A stretch of DNA of 64,000 bases from Palsa-295 sp049592615 (GTDB lineage Bacteria; Acidobacteriota; Terriglobia; Acidiferrales; UBA7541), in NCBI GenBank assembly GCA_049592615.1, contig JBAWGF010000099.1, forward strand, positions 4,171 through 68,170, written 5' to 3'. The translations under genes and the position numbers were made by a program. Every line of letters begins with the position of its first letter. Position 1 is the first letter of the stretch. Below, in pieces: positions 44,200-54,705 of the stretch. The notes below the pieces were generated by a model. It was given only the letters and a program-made list of their open reading frames with translations. It was not told where the DNA came from and did not search any database.

Positions 44200-44706
44200 A
44201 TGCTACGAAAAGTGTCGCTATTGCTGGGATTCATTCTTCTCGTTTCTCTTTCGGCGCATGCGCAGGGACTATCGGACAAGGTCGAGGTATTCGGCGGGTA
44301 CTCCTATCAGCGCTTCGACAGTTCACCCCGTGTGAATTTCAATGGGTGGGAACTCTCCGGGCAGTACAAGTTTACGGATTGGCTCGGGGGCGTTGCGGAC
44401 TTTGATGGCCACTACGGAACGATTGCGGGGGTGGACTCGTCGGTGCACACATTTCTCTTCGGCCCGCAAATCTCCTGGCCCGCCCGCGTTTCTCCGTTCG
44501 CGCATGTGCTGATTGGCGGAGCTCACTTCAGCGGTGGCGGGGCTTCCGATACGTCATTCGCCACTGCGATCGGAGGCGGGATTGACGCGAGGATCGCGCA
44601 TGGATTCTCCTGGCGGATCATCCAGGGCGACTACGTCATCACGCGTTTTTTCGGCGACACGCAAAATAACGCACGCGTCTCAACCGGGATCGTTTTTCGA
44701 TTCTAA
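44200..44706 (+). CDS. Outer-membrane beta-barrel protein (OmpA-like/OmpW-size)
   Basis: 168 residues from an ATG at 44200 with GGAGGG upstream. A signal peptide covers about residues 1-22 (LLLGFILLVSLSAHAQG). The mature part has alternating beta strands ending in an aromatic C-terminal residue (VSTGIVFRF), the usual outer-membrane sorting signal: VEVFGGYSYQRFD, NGWELSGQYKFTDWLGG, SPFAHVLIGGAHFSG, ARIAHGFSWRIIQGDYVITR. An eight-stranded barrel of the surface-antigen type is likely. Function is unknown. A strong hairpin terminator follows. Confidence 0.82.
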   Translation: MLRKVSLLLGFILLVSLSAHAQGLSDKVEVFGGYSYQRFDSSPRVNFNGWELSGQYKFTDWLGGVADFDGHYGTIAGVDSSVHTFLFGPQISWPARVSPFAHVLIGGAHFSGGGASDTSFATAIGGGIDARIAHGFSWRIIQGDYVITRFFGDTQNNARVSTGIVFRF

Positions 44707-44730
44707 TTGCACGCGCTCTCTGTAAAGAAA

Positions 44731-44765
44731 AAAGGGCCGGGCGTTCGCTCGGCCCTTTCATTTTT
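44731..44765. terminator. Bidirectional rho-independent terminator
   Basis: AAAGGGCCG (44731-44739) pairs with CGGCCCTTT (44750-44758), with an inner GCG/CGC extension. A T run at 44761-44765 follows on the plus strand and an A-rich tract precedes it, which gives a T run for the minus-strand TonB-type gene. Confidence 0.85.
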
Positions 44766-44771
44766 GGAGGC

Positions 44772-45536
44772 CTATTCGAGGATGAAGTGCACGGTAATCA
44801 GAGTCTCGACTTCGACTGCTTCGCCGCTGAGCAGCGTCGGGAGATAGCGCCATTCGCGCACGGCCGCGACCGCAGGTTGCACGAGAATCGGATTCCCGCT
44901 CAAAGCCTCGAGTCGACGCACGCTGCCGTCGGTCCCGATGATTGCGCGCAACTGAACGACGCCGGAAAGACGCATGGCCTTTGCGACCGCCGGATACAGC
45001 GGCTGAACGCGGCGAATCAGCGAAGCCGCCATCACTCCTTCGCTCCTTTTCACCGGCTCAAGGGCCGGCTTCTTCTCGGGCGGGGGTGCCGGAATCTTTG
45101 ACCCAGATGGGTCGTCGTTTCCGTCATGAATGATCGGACCGCCCCAGCCCGGACCTAAAGTGTTTTCCCGGTCGCTGGGTCTGAAGTCGATGCTGGGTTC
45201 CTCCGCTCCGGGGGCCTCCGGCGCGTGGCGTGGAATCTCTCTCGGCTGATAAAAAGTAGGATCCTTCGGCGAGTGGTTTCTCTCCGCAGGGTGTTGGCTC
45301 CGTGGACGCGCAGGCTGCGTATTCCCGCCGCCATGATAGGGGAGCGTCGGCGTCACGATGAATTGCCGGGGGAGCACCGCGAGCGTAATCAGCGGCCATA
45401 TCAGCATGGCCGCAACCACTACCGCTTCAAGCCCAATCGAAGCGACGAGCGCCTTTCTGCGGAGCCACCTTGCCCGCTTGAGGGCTTCCCTGTCGCCATC
45501 AACCATGCAGCCGGCAAGACTTCCTAGGCCGTTCAT
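44772..45536 (-). CDS. TonB-family protein
   Basis: 254 residues from an ATG at 45536 with GGAGGAGG eight bases upstream; a GTG six bases earlier is too close to that site. A cytoplasmic N-terminus (about 30 residues) leads to a membrane helix at about 31-54 (ALVASIGLEAVVVAAMLIWP), a Pro-rich periplasmic linker, and a C-terminal TonB domain (IRRVQPLYPAVAKAMRLSGV, VQLRAIIGTDGSVRRLEALS, AVREWRYLPTLLSGEAVEVE). TonB passes energy from ExbBD to outer-membrane receptors. exbB/exbD are not adjacent, so this may be one of several TonB paralogues. Confidence 0.9.
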   Translation of the reverse strand: MNGLGSLAGCMVDGDREALKRARWLRRKALVASIGLEAVVVAAMLIWPLITLAVLPRQFIVTPTLPYHGGGNTQPARPRSQHPAERNHSPKDPTFYQPREIPRHAPEAPGAEEPSIDFRPSDRENTLGPGWGGPIIHDGNDDPSGSKIPAPPPEKKPALEPVKRSEGVMAASLIRRVQPLYPAVAKAMRLSGVVQLRAIIGTDGSVRRLEALSGNPILVQPAVAAVREWRYLPTLLSGEAVEVETLITVHFILE

Positions 45537-45873
45537 AGACACACCTCCTCCAGTCGCTTCGAACGCAATGGGAGCTACTCTTTGGGGCGGCAGCGAGTAG
45601 GTGTCTCGGGCGCCCCGTCTTGGCCTTGGACTTCGCCTTGAACTTCCGGTGCTTCCTACTTAGATAGACACCGTTTCCCTGTCCCGGTTCCCAGCCTTCG
45701 AGTCGCCGCGACCTTGGGCGATTTGATGGAATCGGTCGTTCAGCCTCAACATTAAAGCCTTATTTTTCAGCGGTCTCCAGATTTCAGGATAGGGAATGCA
45801 TCACTTTGGGGCGTCAATGCGTCTAAATTCCAGTGGTCGTCCCTTGGGGGATAATTTAATTGAGGTTGTTATC
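45537..45873. other. Intergenic region between divergent TonB and zinc-ribbon genes
   Basis: About 337 bases without a supported gene. It must hold promoters in both directions. I see no clear -35/-10 pair, operator palindrome or RNA element. An in-frame extension of the downstream gene to 45796 looks non-coding. Confidence 0.45.
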
Positions 45874-46188
45874 ATGAATCGACCTTCTTCAGAGACGATA
45901 GGCGTTCGTTACACCGGCTGGGCCGCATTGAATCGCGACCCGCTGGATGATCGTGTCGAATTCACATGCCCGGAGTGCGGGGCGCAAGGAACCAAGGCTG
46001 CCCGGCGTCCGCGGTCTGCGTATCACTTCACCGATGGTTTCGTGCAGGACCTGCAGGGTGAAGCGACGACCTGCCGCGAGTGCAAGCGGTCGCTGCGCGT
46101 GGTTCCCGTGGTGATGCTGCATGACCAGGATGAGAAGCGGCGCTTTGAGGCCGTCTTCGCAGCCGATCTTGCCGTCTCGACCAACTAA
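45874..46188 (+). CDS. Small protein with two CxxC motifs (zinc-ribbon-like)
   Basis: 104 residues from an ATG at 45874 with GAGG upstream. FTCPECGAQG and TTCRECKRSL provide four Cys for one zinc site about 36 residues apart. The rest is polar (HFTDGFVQDLQGEA, VVMLHDQDEKRRFEAVFAAD). No family recognised. Possible roles are nucleic-acid or protein binding, as with many small zinc ribbons. It is flanked by divergent TonB and convergent LOG genes, so it is probably monocistronic. Confidence 0.65.
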   Translation: MNRPSSETIGVRYTGWAALNRDPLDDRVEFTCPECGAQGTKAARRPRSAYHFTDGFVQDLQGEATTCRECKRSLRVVPVVMLHDQDEKRRFEAVFAADLAVSTN

Positions 46189-46277
46189 CGCACGGGCCTG
46201 ACTCTCCTAACTCAGCTTCGCGCATTCGGCGCCGGGGTGTGTCCCGCTCAAACTGGCGCGGATGACTGCGGGCGATT

Positions 46278-47120
46278 CTATTCCTTGTCGAGCTCCAAAT
46301 GGTGTCTTTCCATGTCGGCCCGAACGCGGCTGAACGCCTCATCCACCGTATCGGCAAATTGCAGCAGGCCGTATTCGCGCTCGCTGATCGTTCCCGTGCG
46401 GACCATGTGACGCCAGTTGAGCACTTTGTCCCAATACTTCCGCCCGTAGATGAGGATCAGGTGATGCGAAGAGAGTTTTCCTGTTTGCAAGAGCGTCAGC
46501 ATTTCCCAGAGCTCGTCCATCGTGCCAAAGCCGCCCGGGAAAACGATGAGGGCTTTCGCCATCTGCGCGAACCACAATTTGCGCATGAAGAAATAGTGGA
46601 AGCAGAAATTCAGGTCGGGTGTGATGTAGGGGTTCGGGCGCTGTTCGTGCGGAAGCTGAATGCTCAGACCAACCGAGGAGCCGCCCGCTTCGGCCGCGCC
46701 GCGATTCGCCGCCTCCATGATTCCCGGGCCGCCGCCCGAACACACGACGAAACGTTTCGGACGAATGCCGAGCGTCATCGACCACTCGGTGATGCGGCGG
46801 GAAAGCTCGCGCGCGTCTTCATAGTAGCGCGACATCTCGACCTTGGCGCGGGCCGCGCGGACCTTCGCGCGCCACTCCGCCGATCGCCGGCCGCGCGCGG
46901 CGCGCTCGATGGCCTTGAATTCCGCGAGCGTGTTTTCCCGCGAATGGATGCGCGCCGAGCCGAACATCACGATCGTGTCGGCGACTTCTTCGCGCCGCAA
47001 TCGTGTGAGCGGATCAAAATACTCGGCCAGAATGCGCAGCGGCCGCGCCGCCCGGCTGTCCATGAATTTCGGATCGCTGTATGCGAGTTTCGCCATCCGC
47101 AGATGGCCCGAGCGTTTCAT
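46278..47120 (-). CDS. LOG-family (TIGR00730-type) Rossmann-fold protein
   Basis: 280 residues. The family motifs are intact: VVCSGGGPGIMEAANRGAAE for nucleotide binding and VFPGGFGTMDELWEMLTLLQ (PGGxGTxxE). LOG proteins hydrolyse cytokinin riboside monophosphates or other nucleotide monophosphates (nucleoside 5'-monophosphate phosphoribohydrolase, PpnN-like). The first 55 residues are an extension before VADTIVMFGSARI. Substrate preference cannot be read. It stands alone on the minus strand. Confidence 0.92.
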   Translation of the reverse strand: MKRSGHLRMAKLAYSDPKFMDSRAARPLRILAEYFDPLTRLRREEVADTIVMFGSARIHSRENTLAEFKAIERAARGRRSAEWRAKVRAARAKVEMSRYYEDARELSRRITEWSMTLGIRPKRFVVCSGGGPGIMEAANRGAAEAGGSSVGLSIQLPHEQRPNPYITPDLNFCFHYFFMRKLWFAQMAKALIVFPGGFGTMDELWEMLTLLQTGKLSSHHLILIYGRKYWDKVLNWRHMVRTGTISEREYGLLQFADTVDEAFSRVRADMERHHLELDKE

Positions 47121-47254
47121 TCGTCCCCCCTCACAGAATCATCCGCTCACCATTCTAGGAGAAGGGCTGTTTGAAATGCCACACGCGCTTCGAGCCCCAT
47201 TTCACCCCAAGCAACGCGCGCCCGAGGCGCCGAATCAGATAAACTGAATCCCTT

Positions 47255-48400
47255 ATGGCGAGGCTGAAACCATTATCTCGACTTTTCTTCGGCGTGCTGC
47301 TTTCCTTCGCTGCGCTCGCGATGATTGCGCCGGCGTGGTGCCAGGCTCCGCCCGGGCCGCTGCAGCCAAAGCCCGGCGTCTCGGCGGAGAAACTTTCGCC
47401 CGAACAGCAGAAGCGCGCCATCCGCGTGCACGTGAATGAAGTGATTGCACCGGTGACGGTCCGCGATCAATCCGGCGAAATGGTTTTCGACCTCACAAAA
47501 GACAAATTCCACGTTTTCGATAATGGCGTGGAACAGAAAATCGAACACTTCGATCTGGGTGGCGATCCGCTTTCCATCGTCCTCGTTGTCGAAACGAGTT
47601 CGCACCTCGAGCCGATTCTTCCGGCGGTCCGCCAGGCAGGCCTTGTCTTCACGGAGACGGTGATGGGACTCACGTCCGAGGTGTCCGTGATCGGCTATGA
47701 CGACACGGTGGACCTGCTGACGAAATTCACCACCGACTCCGATGCCGTCGAAAATACCGTCCGGCACCTGCGCATGGGAACCACGGGGACGCGCCTTTAC
47801 GATGCGATGTCGCGCGGAATTTCTCTGCTCGAAGAGCGCCCGCCGGTCCGCCGCCGAATCCTGGTTGTCATCGGTGAGGCGCAGGACAGTGGCAGCGAAA
47901 GCAAGCTCGGCGAGGTGCTTCGACAGGCGCACATGGCCAACGTCGCGATTTACTCAATCGGCTTGAGCACCACGATGGCTGACTTGCGCGCGAAGCCGAA
48001 AGATACCGTGCCGTACATCGGGCCTCCGGGGACTTTTCCGCTTCCCACTCCCAACGGCCAGCCGCAAACTCCGGACATCGAGCGCGCCATGATGGGCAAC
48101 ATCGACTACCTTGCCGCGATCATCTGGCTGTTGAAAACGGGACGAAATGCAGTGGGACCGAATTCACTCGCAATCGCGAGCAAAGCCACGGGCGGGCTGC
48201 ACTTGAACACGATGAAAGACCGGTCGATTCAGAAAGCTATCGACGAAATCGGCGGCGAAATCCACGCGCAGTATTCGATCGGGTACCGCCCGCCGGGCGA
48301 TGAACCCTCCGGCTACCACGAGATCAAGGTTGTCGTGGACCGCACCAACGTCACCGTGCGCTCCCGTCCCGGCTATTACCTCGCCCCGCCGGAAAGCTAA
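47255..48400 (+). CDS. Exported VWFA-related protein of acidobacterial type
   Basis: 381 residues. A signal peptide (residues about 1-29, LFFGVLLSFAALAMIAPAWC) is followed by the strand-rich block VHVNEVIAPVTVRDQSGEMV, FDLTKDKFHVFDNG, which is typical of a VWFA-related family common in Acidobacteria. A von Willebrand A-like Rossmann fold then spans about residues 100-340 (SIVLVVETSSHLEPILPAVR, EVSVIGYDDTVDLLTKF, RRILVVIGEAQDSGSESKLG). The metal-binding DxSxS is replaced by ETSSH, so the MIDAS may not bind metal. Function is unknown; an extracytoplasmic adhesion or assembly role is only a guess. Confidence 0.88.
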   Translation: MARLKPLSRLFFGVLLSFAALAMIAPAWCQAPPGPLQPKPGVSAEKLSPEQQKRAIRVHVNEVIAPVTVRDQSGEMVFDLTKDKFHVFDNGVEQKIEHFDLGGDPLSIVLVVETSSHLEPILPAVRQAGLVFTETVMGLTSEVSVIGYDDTVDLLTKFTTDSDAVENTVRHLRMGTTGTRLYDAMSRGISLLEERPPVRRRILVVIGEAQDSGSESKLGEVLRQAHMANVAIYSIGLSTTMADLRAKPKDTVPYIGPPGTFPLPTPNGQPQTPDIERAMMGNIDYLAAIIWLLKTGRNAVGPNSLAIASKATGGLHLNTMKDRSIQKAIDEIGGEIHAQYSIGYRPPGDEPSGYHEIKVVVDRTNVTVRSRPGYYLAPPES

Positions 48401-48738
48401 GCTTCGCCTGCACTTGGATGCGCGCCTTCGGAATCGACAAATCGGGCAAGCATGTTCCCAAAGTCCTGTTTGGTCGGAGGCATGAGGAACTTTACGCCCT
48501 TCGCCTGCATTTCCTGGTGAAACTGCTGGAGGTCGCTCACGGTGAATCCTAGGTCAATTTTTCCCGCGGGGCTTTTGTCCGAAGCGGGATGCAGCGCCAG
48601 GGTCGTCTCACCAGTCGAGAATTCGCTCCAGCCGGGAGACTGGAACTTCAAGGGAAAGCCAACGACATCGCGATAGAATTTGACCGCGCGCTCCATGTCC
48701 GCCACAAATTCGATGACATAAGCCAGTTTCGGCGTCAT
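48397..48738 (-). CDS. Glyoxalase/bleomycin-resistance (VOC) superfamily protein
   Basis: 113 residues from an ATG at 48738 with GAGGAGGG upstream. The VOC pattern is visible: LAYVIEFVADMERAVKFYRD, VVGFPLKFQSPGWSEFSTGE, FTVSDLQQFHQEMQAKGVKF, ARFVDSEGAHPS. These small dimeric proteins include glyoxalase I, dioxygenases and antibiotic-binding proteins; no substrate can be assigned. It starts 14 nt after gyrA on the same strand, so it is probably the last gene of the gyr transcript. Its stop overlaps the VWFA gene's stop. Confidence 0.85.
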   Translation of the reverse strand: MTPKLAYVIEFVADMERAVKFYRDVVGFPLKFQSPGWSEFSTGETTLALHPASDKSPAGKIDLGFTVSDLQQFHQEMQAKGVKFLMPPTKQDFGNMLARFVDSEGAHPSAGEA

Positions 48739-48751
48739 TTTTCCCTCCTCA

Positions 48752-51307
48752 TCATTTCTTTTCGGGTTCAGGAGCGGCCGCGGCTTCTTCTTCTTCGAGA
48801 ATTGCGGCGGCAGCGGCAATGCGGTCGCCTTCTTCGAGGCGCAACAATCGCACGCCCTGCGTCGAGCGGCCCGCCTCGCGGATTTCGGCGGAATGCACGC
48901 GGATGACTTTGCCCTGGCCCGTGATGATCATCACGTCCGACTCTTCGCGCACCTGCAGCGCCGCCACCACCGAGCCGTTGCGTTCCGTGGTCTTGAGATT
49001 GATGACGCCCTTGCCCCCGCGCGACGTCACGCGGTACTCCGCGAGCGGCGTACGCTTGCCGTAGCCCTTTTCCGCCACCGTGAGCATCAGCGATGTGAGC
49101 GAGTCACGGAGTTGATCGCTTTCCAGTTCATCGAGATTTTGCGTTGTCCTCTTGTATTCTTTCTTGATGATCTCGAAATCCGGCTGCACGGCGTCCATGC
49201 TGACGACGAAATCGCCCTTCGCGAGGTCCATTCCATTCACACCGCCGGCGGCGCGCCCCATCGAGCGCACTTCCGTTTCGCGGAACAGAATCGCCTGGCC
49301 TTCGTGGCTCGCGAGAAAAATCATCTGCTTGCCGTCGGTGAGTTTCGCGCCGATTAATTCGTCGTTGTTATCCAGATTGATCGCGATGATGCCGGAGGGC
49401 CGCGGATTCGAAAATTCGGCGAGCCCGGTCTTCTTCACCGTGCCGTTGCGAGTGGCGAGAAAGACGTAGCGGTCCGCCACTTCCAGGTTCCGCGCGGGAA
49501 CGACGGCTGTCAGCTTTTCGTTTTCCTGGAACTTCACCAGGCTTCCAATCGCCTTGCCGCGCGTGGCCGCGGCCGCTTCCGGGATTTCATACACCTTGAT
49601 CCAGTAAATGCGCCCTTTCGACGTGAACAGCAAAATGTAGCTGTGCGCCGAGGCCACGAAGAGGTGTTCGACGAAATCTTCTTCGCGCGTCTTCGCGCCG
49701 ATGCGGCCCTTGCCACCTCGCGATTGGTGCCGGTACACGTCCACTGAGGTGCGCTTGATGTATCCGGCATGGCTCACCGTGATGGCCATCTCTTCGTCTT
49801 TGATCAGATCCTCGAGCTTGATTTCCTCGACTCGGTCCACAATCTGCGTGCGCCGCTCGTCGCCGTAGAGTTTCACCACGTCGCGCAGCTCGGCCACGAT
49901 CACGGCCATTAATTTCTTCTGGCTGGCGAGAATTTCCCTCAGGTCGGCGATTTTCTTCTGCAGTTCTTTCAACTCTTCGAGAATCTTTTCGCGCTCGAGC
50001 TGCGTCAGGCGGTGCAATTGCAGGTCGAGGATGGCCTGCGCCTGGCGGTCGCTGAACTTCCATGTCTCCATCAAGCCCTCTTTGGCTTCCTTGGGAGACT
50101 TGCTGCGGCGAATCAGCTTGATGATTTCGTCGAGGTGTTCGAGCGCCTTTTTGAAGCCGAGCAGGATGTGCTCTCGCTCTTCCGCCTTGCGCAGCTCGTA
50201 CTGCGTCCGCCGCCGGACCACGTCCACGCGGTGCTCGATGAAAAGCCGCAGCAACTCAATCAAGCCGAGCTCGCGCGGCTGCCCGCCCACAATCGCGAGC
50301 AGGATCATGCCGAACGATTCCTGCATCTGCGTGTGCTTGAACAGGTGGGCCAGAATGATTTCCGGCTCTTCGTCGCGTTTCACTTCGATGACGATGCGCA
50401 TGCCGTCGCGGTCGCTTTCGTCGCGGATGTCGGCGATGCCTTCAATTTTCTTGTTTTGGATCAGCTCGGCGATGTGCTCGATCAGCCGCGCCTTGTTCAC
50501 CTGGTACGGCAACTCGCTGATGACGATGTCCTGGCGGTCCTTGCCCCTCGCCTCGATCGCCGCCTTCGCGCGCACCTGGAAAGATCCGCGTCCCGTCTTG
50601 TAGGCCTGCTCGATGCCTTCGCGGCCGTAAATGTAGCCGCCGGTCGGGAAATCCGGCCCGGGGACGAGCTTCATCAATTTTTTCAGGTTCGTTTCCGGCT
50701 CTTCGATCAGAAGGACTGCGGCTTCGATGGTTTCCTTCAGATTGTGCGGCGGGATATTCGTCGCCATGCCGACAGCGATGCCGGAGGAGCCGTTGACGAG
50801 CAGGTTTGGGATGCGCGTGGGAAGAACGGTCGGCTCGTGCTCGCTCTCGTCGAAGTTGGGAACGAAATCCACCGTTTCCTTTTCGATGTCCGCGAGCATT
50901 TCCTCCGCGATTTTCGAGAGTCGCGCTTCGGTGTACCGCATGGCCGCCGGCGGATCGCCGTCCACGGAGCCGAAGTTTCCCTGGCCGTCGATGAGCGGGT
51001 AGCGCATGTTGAAATCCTGCGCCAGGCGCACGAGCGCGTCGTACACGGGCGTGTCGCCGTGCGGGTGAAATTTGCCGAGAACTTCGCCGACGATCTTCGC
51101 GCACTTGCGGTAAGGCTTCGTCGAGGTCAGCCCGAGTTCGTACATCCCGAAGAGGATCCGCCGGTGCACGGGCTTCAGCCCGTCGCGCACGTCGGGGAGC
51201 GCGCGCCCGATGATTACGCTCATCGCGTAGTCCAGATACGACTTCCGCATTTCCGATTCGATATCAACCGGCGTCATGATCGACTGATTGGTTGTCTCGT
51301 CCGCCAT
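48752..51307 (-). CDS. gyrA: DNA gyrase subunit A
   Basis: 851 residues with GAGGGA before the ATG. The N-terminal breakage-reunion domain carries ESEMRKSYLDYAMSVIIGRA, DVRDGLKPVHRRILFGMYEL and AAMRYTEARLSKIAEEML (catalytic Tyr). The quinolone-resistance region reads GKFHPHGDTPVYDALVRLAQ, with Thr at the position of E. coli Ser83 and Asp at that of Asp87. The C-terminal part is the six-bladed DNA-wrapping domain, which includes the GyrA-box-like SRGGKGRIG. The protein ends in an acidic Glu-rich tail. With GyrB it introduces negative supercoils. gyrB lies upstream, separated by a small unknown ORF. Confidence 0.98.
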   Translation of the reverse strand: MADETTNQSIMTPVDIESEMRKSYLDYAMSVIIGRALPDVRDGLKPVHRRILFGMYELGLTSTKPYRKCAKIVGEVLGKFHPHGDTPVYDALVRLAQDFNMRYPLIDGQGNFGSVDGDPPAAMRYTEARLSKIAEEMLADIEKETVDFVPNFDESEHEPTVLPTRIPNLLVNGSSGIAVGMATNIPPHNLKETIEAAVLLIEEPETNLKKLMKLVPGPDFPTGGYIYGREGIEQAYKTGRGSFQVRAKAAIEARGKDRQDIVISELPYQVNKARLIEHIAELIQNKKIEGIADIRDESDRDGMRIVIEVKRDEEPEIILAHLFKHTQMQESFGMILLAIVGGQPRELGLIELLRLFIEHRVDVVRRRTQYELRKAEEREHILLGFKKALEHLDEIIKLIRRSKSPKEAKEGLMETWKFSDRQAQAILDLQLHRLTQLEREKILEELKELQKKIADLREILASQKKLMAVIVAELRDVVKLYGDERRTQIVDRVEEIKLEDLIKDEEMAITVSHAGYIKRTSVDVYRHQSRGGKGRIGAKTREEDFVEHLFVASAHSYILLFTSKGRIYWIKVYEIPEAAAATRGKAIGSLVKFQENEKLTAVVPARNLEVADRYVFLATRNGTVKKTGLAEFSNPRPSGIIAINLDNNDELIGAKLTDGKQMIFLASHEGQAILFRETEVRSMGRAAGGVNGMDLAKGDFVVSMDAVQPDFEIIKKEYKRTTQNLDELESDQLRDSLTSLMLTVAEKGYGKRTPLAEYRVTSRGGKGVINLKTTERNGSVVAALQVREESDVMIITGQGKVIRVHSAEIREAGRSTQGVRLLRLEEGDRIAAAAAILEEEEAAAAPEPEKK

Positions 51308-51335
51308 TCGTCCCTCGACTGTGATTTGGTGCTGC

Positions 51336-51587
51336 TTACGCCCTTTTCGCCGCCTGCTCCATCACGTACATCTTCACTGCTTCAAATGCAGACGCATTAT
51401 TCGAAAATCGCGGCGCTCCGAAATGCGCTTCGAGTTGCTGCAAAAGAGCCGCGCATTCCGCTTCGTTCGCGCATTCGAACGCCACGCCTTGCTCGTTGTT
51501 CGGCGCGCTCGTCGGCGACGCGCGAAACTCCGAGCAGCTCAGCCCTTTCAATCCCGGCAAGATCTTCCACGTCAGTTGATAAATCAT
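51336..51587 (-). CDS. Small hypothetical protein between gyrB and gyrA
   Basis: 83 residues from an ATG at 51587 (MIYQLTWKILPGLKGLSCSE); a TTG at 51614 would add nine residues. The sequence is soluble, with a possible helix near the end (ECAALLQQLEAHFGAPRFSN). No family recognised and no strong ribosome-binding site. It lies 45 nt after gyrB and 28 nt before gyrA on the same strand, so it would be co-transcribed. It could be a genuine small gene or a chance frame. Confidence 0.5.
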   Translation of the reverse strand: MIYQLTWKILPGLKGLSCSEFRASPTSAPNNEQGVAFECANEAECAALLQQLEAHFGAPRFSNNASAFEAVKMYVMEQAAKRA

Positions 51588-51632
51588 CTTTGTGGGTCGC
51601 GGATTTAACCGCAACTCAATCCTCGACGTAAG

Positions 51633-54041
<2,409 letters not shown>

Positions 54042-54326
54042 GGGTCGTGCGTCTCCTCAGTTGCTGGCTCGTGCTGGGAAGGCGGTTGAGCGGAAGGGCT
54101 CGACACTTGCCTTACCCATTGGTCCCAATCACTTCGGTCTGGGACTCGAAGGGTTATCGCTCCATCCCGTCCGCCTCTGGCGGACGCAGCGAAGCTTTTA
54201 TTTTCCCCTGCGGAAGGGGGTCATCCGGTGCGTCACTCGCCCCGCTTGCTCTGGCGCGAACAAGCAAAATGTGGGGCAAGTCCGATCCGGATGAATTGCC
54301 TTTCAGAAGGAATCCGGAGCACCAAA

Positions 54327-54355
54327 ATTTTACCGAAATAGAGGGGAGTTCACAA
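54327..54355 (-). promoter_or_regulatory. Probable gyrB promoter
   Basis: On the minus strand, TTGTGA (54355-54350) is followed after 17 bases by TAAAAT (54332-54327). Transcription would begin near 54320, giving a leader of about 280 bases before the gyrB ATG. The rest of 54042-54600 holds no gene I can support on either strand. Confidence 0.65.
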
Positions 54356-54600
54356 GGCGATTCTGGTTTCAGGTGTTCAATATATCGCCTTTTATTTCAT
54401 TGGTTTGCGGGCTTTTCGGGCGCGTCGCTGCAACAGTATTTTTTGCTCCGTGCGCAATCACGAAAAGATCCGTTTTTGCGCGCATTTTTCGTCGCGTCTT
54501 AGGCTCAAAATCAGGGCCGCGGGCGCGCGCCCAGTTGCCGCAGCGTTTGCTCCCATTTCATGTTATTTTTCTTGCAGACGATCTTGCGAGGCTGCTCACG

Positions 54601-54705
54601 ATGGAGCGCAGTTGGAATCCGCGATTGTGGTTCGCGCTCGTGCTTGTGCTTGTGGGCATCGTCGTTATTTTTCTCTCTGGGGTCTTGCGAGGGGTTTGGC
54701 CATGA
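54601..54705 (+). CDS. 34-residue single-helix membrane micro-ORF, duplicate of the next gene's N-terminus
   Basis: Starts MERSWNPRLWFALVLVLVGI; the next gene starts MKRSWNPRLWLGFALVLVGV. The two DNA segments (from 54601 and from 54702) are recognisably the same sequence, so this is a tandem duplication of the start region. The stop TGA overlaps the next ATG (ATGA), which makes the pair translationally coupled. The product would be one membrane helix with a short Trp/Arg-containing cytoplasmic start. It may be a coupling leader, a small partner subunit, or a remnant of duplication. Confidence 0.6.
   Translation: MERSWNPRLWFALVLVLVGIVVIFLSGVLRGVWP

Noticed and set aside
50012..51631. A 539-codon open frame on the plus strand opposite gyrA
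   Set aside because: It is antisense to conserved gyrA and the product (His/Asp/Leu-rich) matches no protein pattern. Long antisense frames are expected at this GC content.
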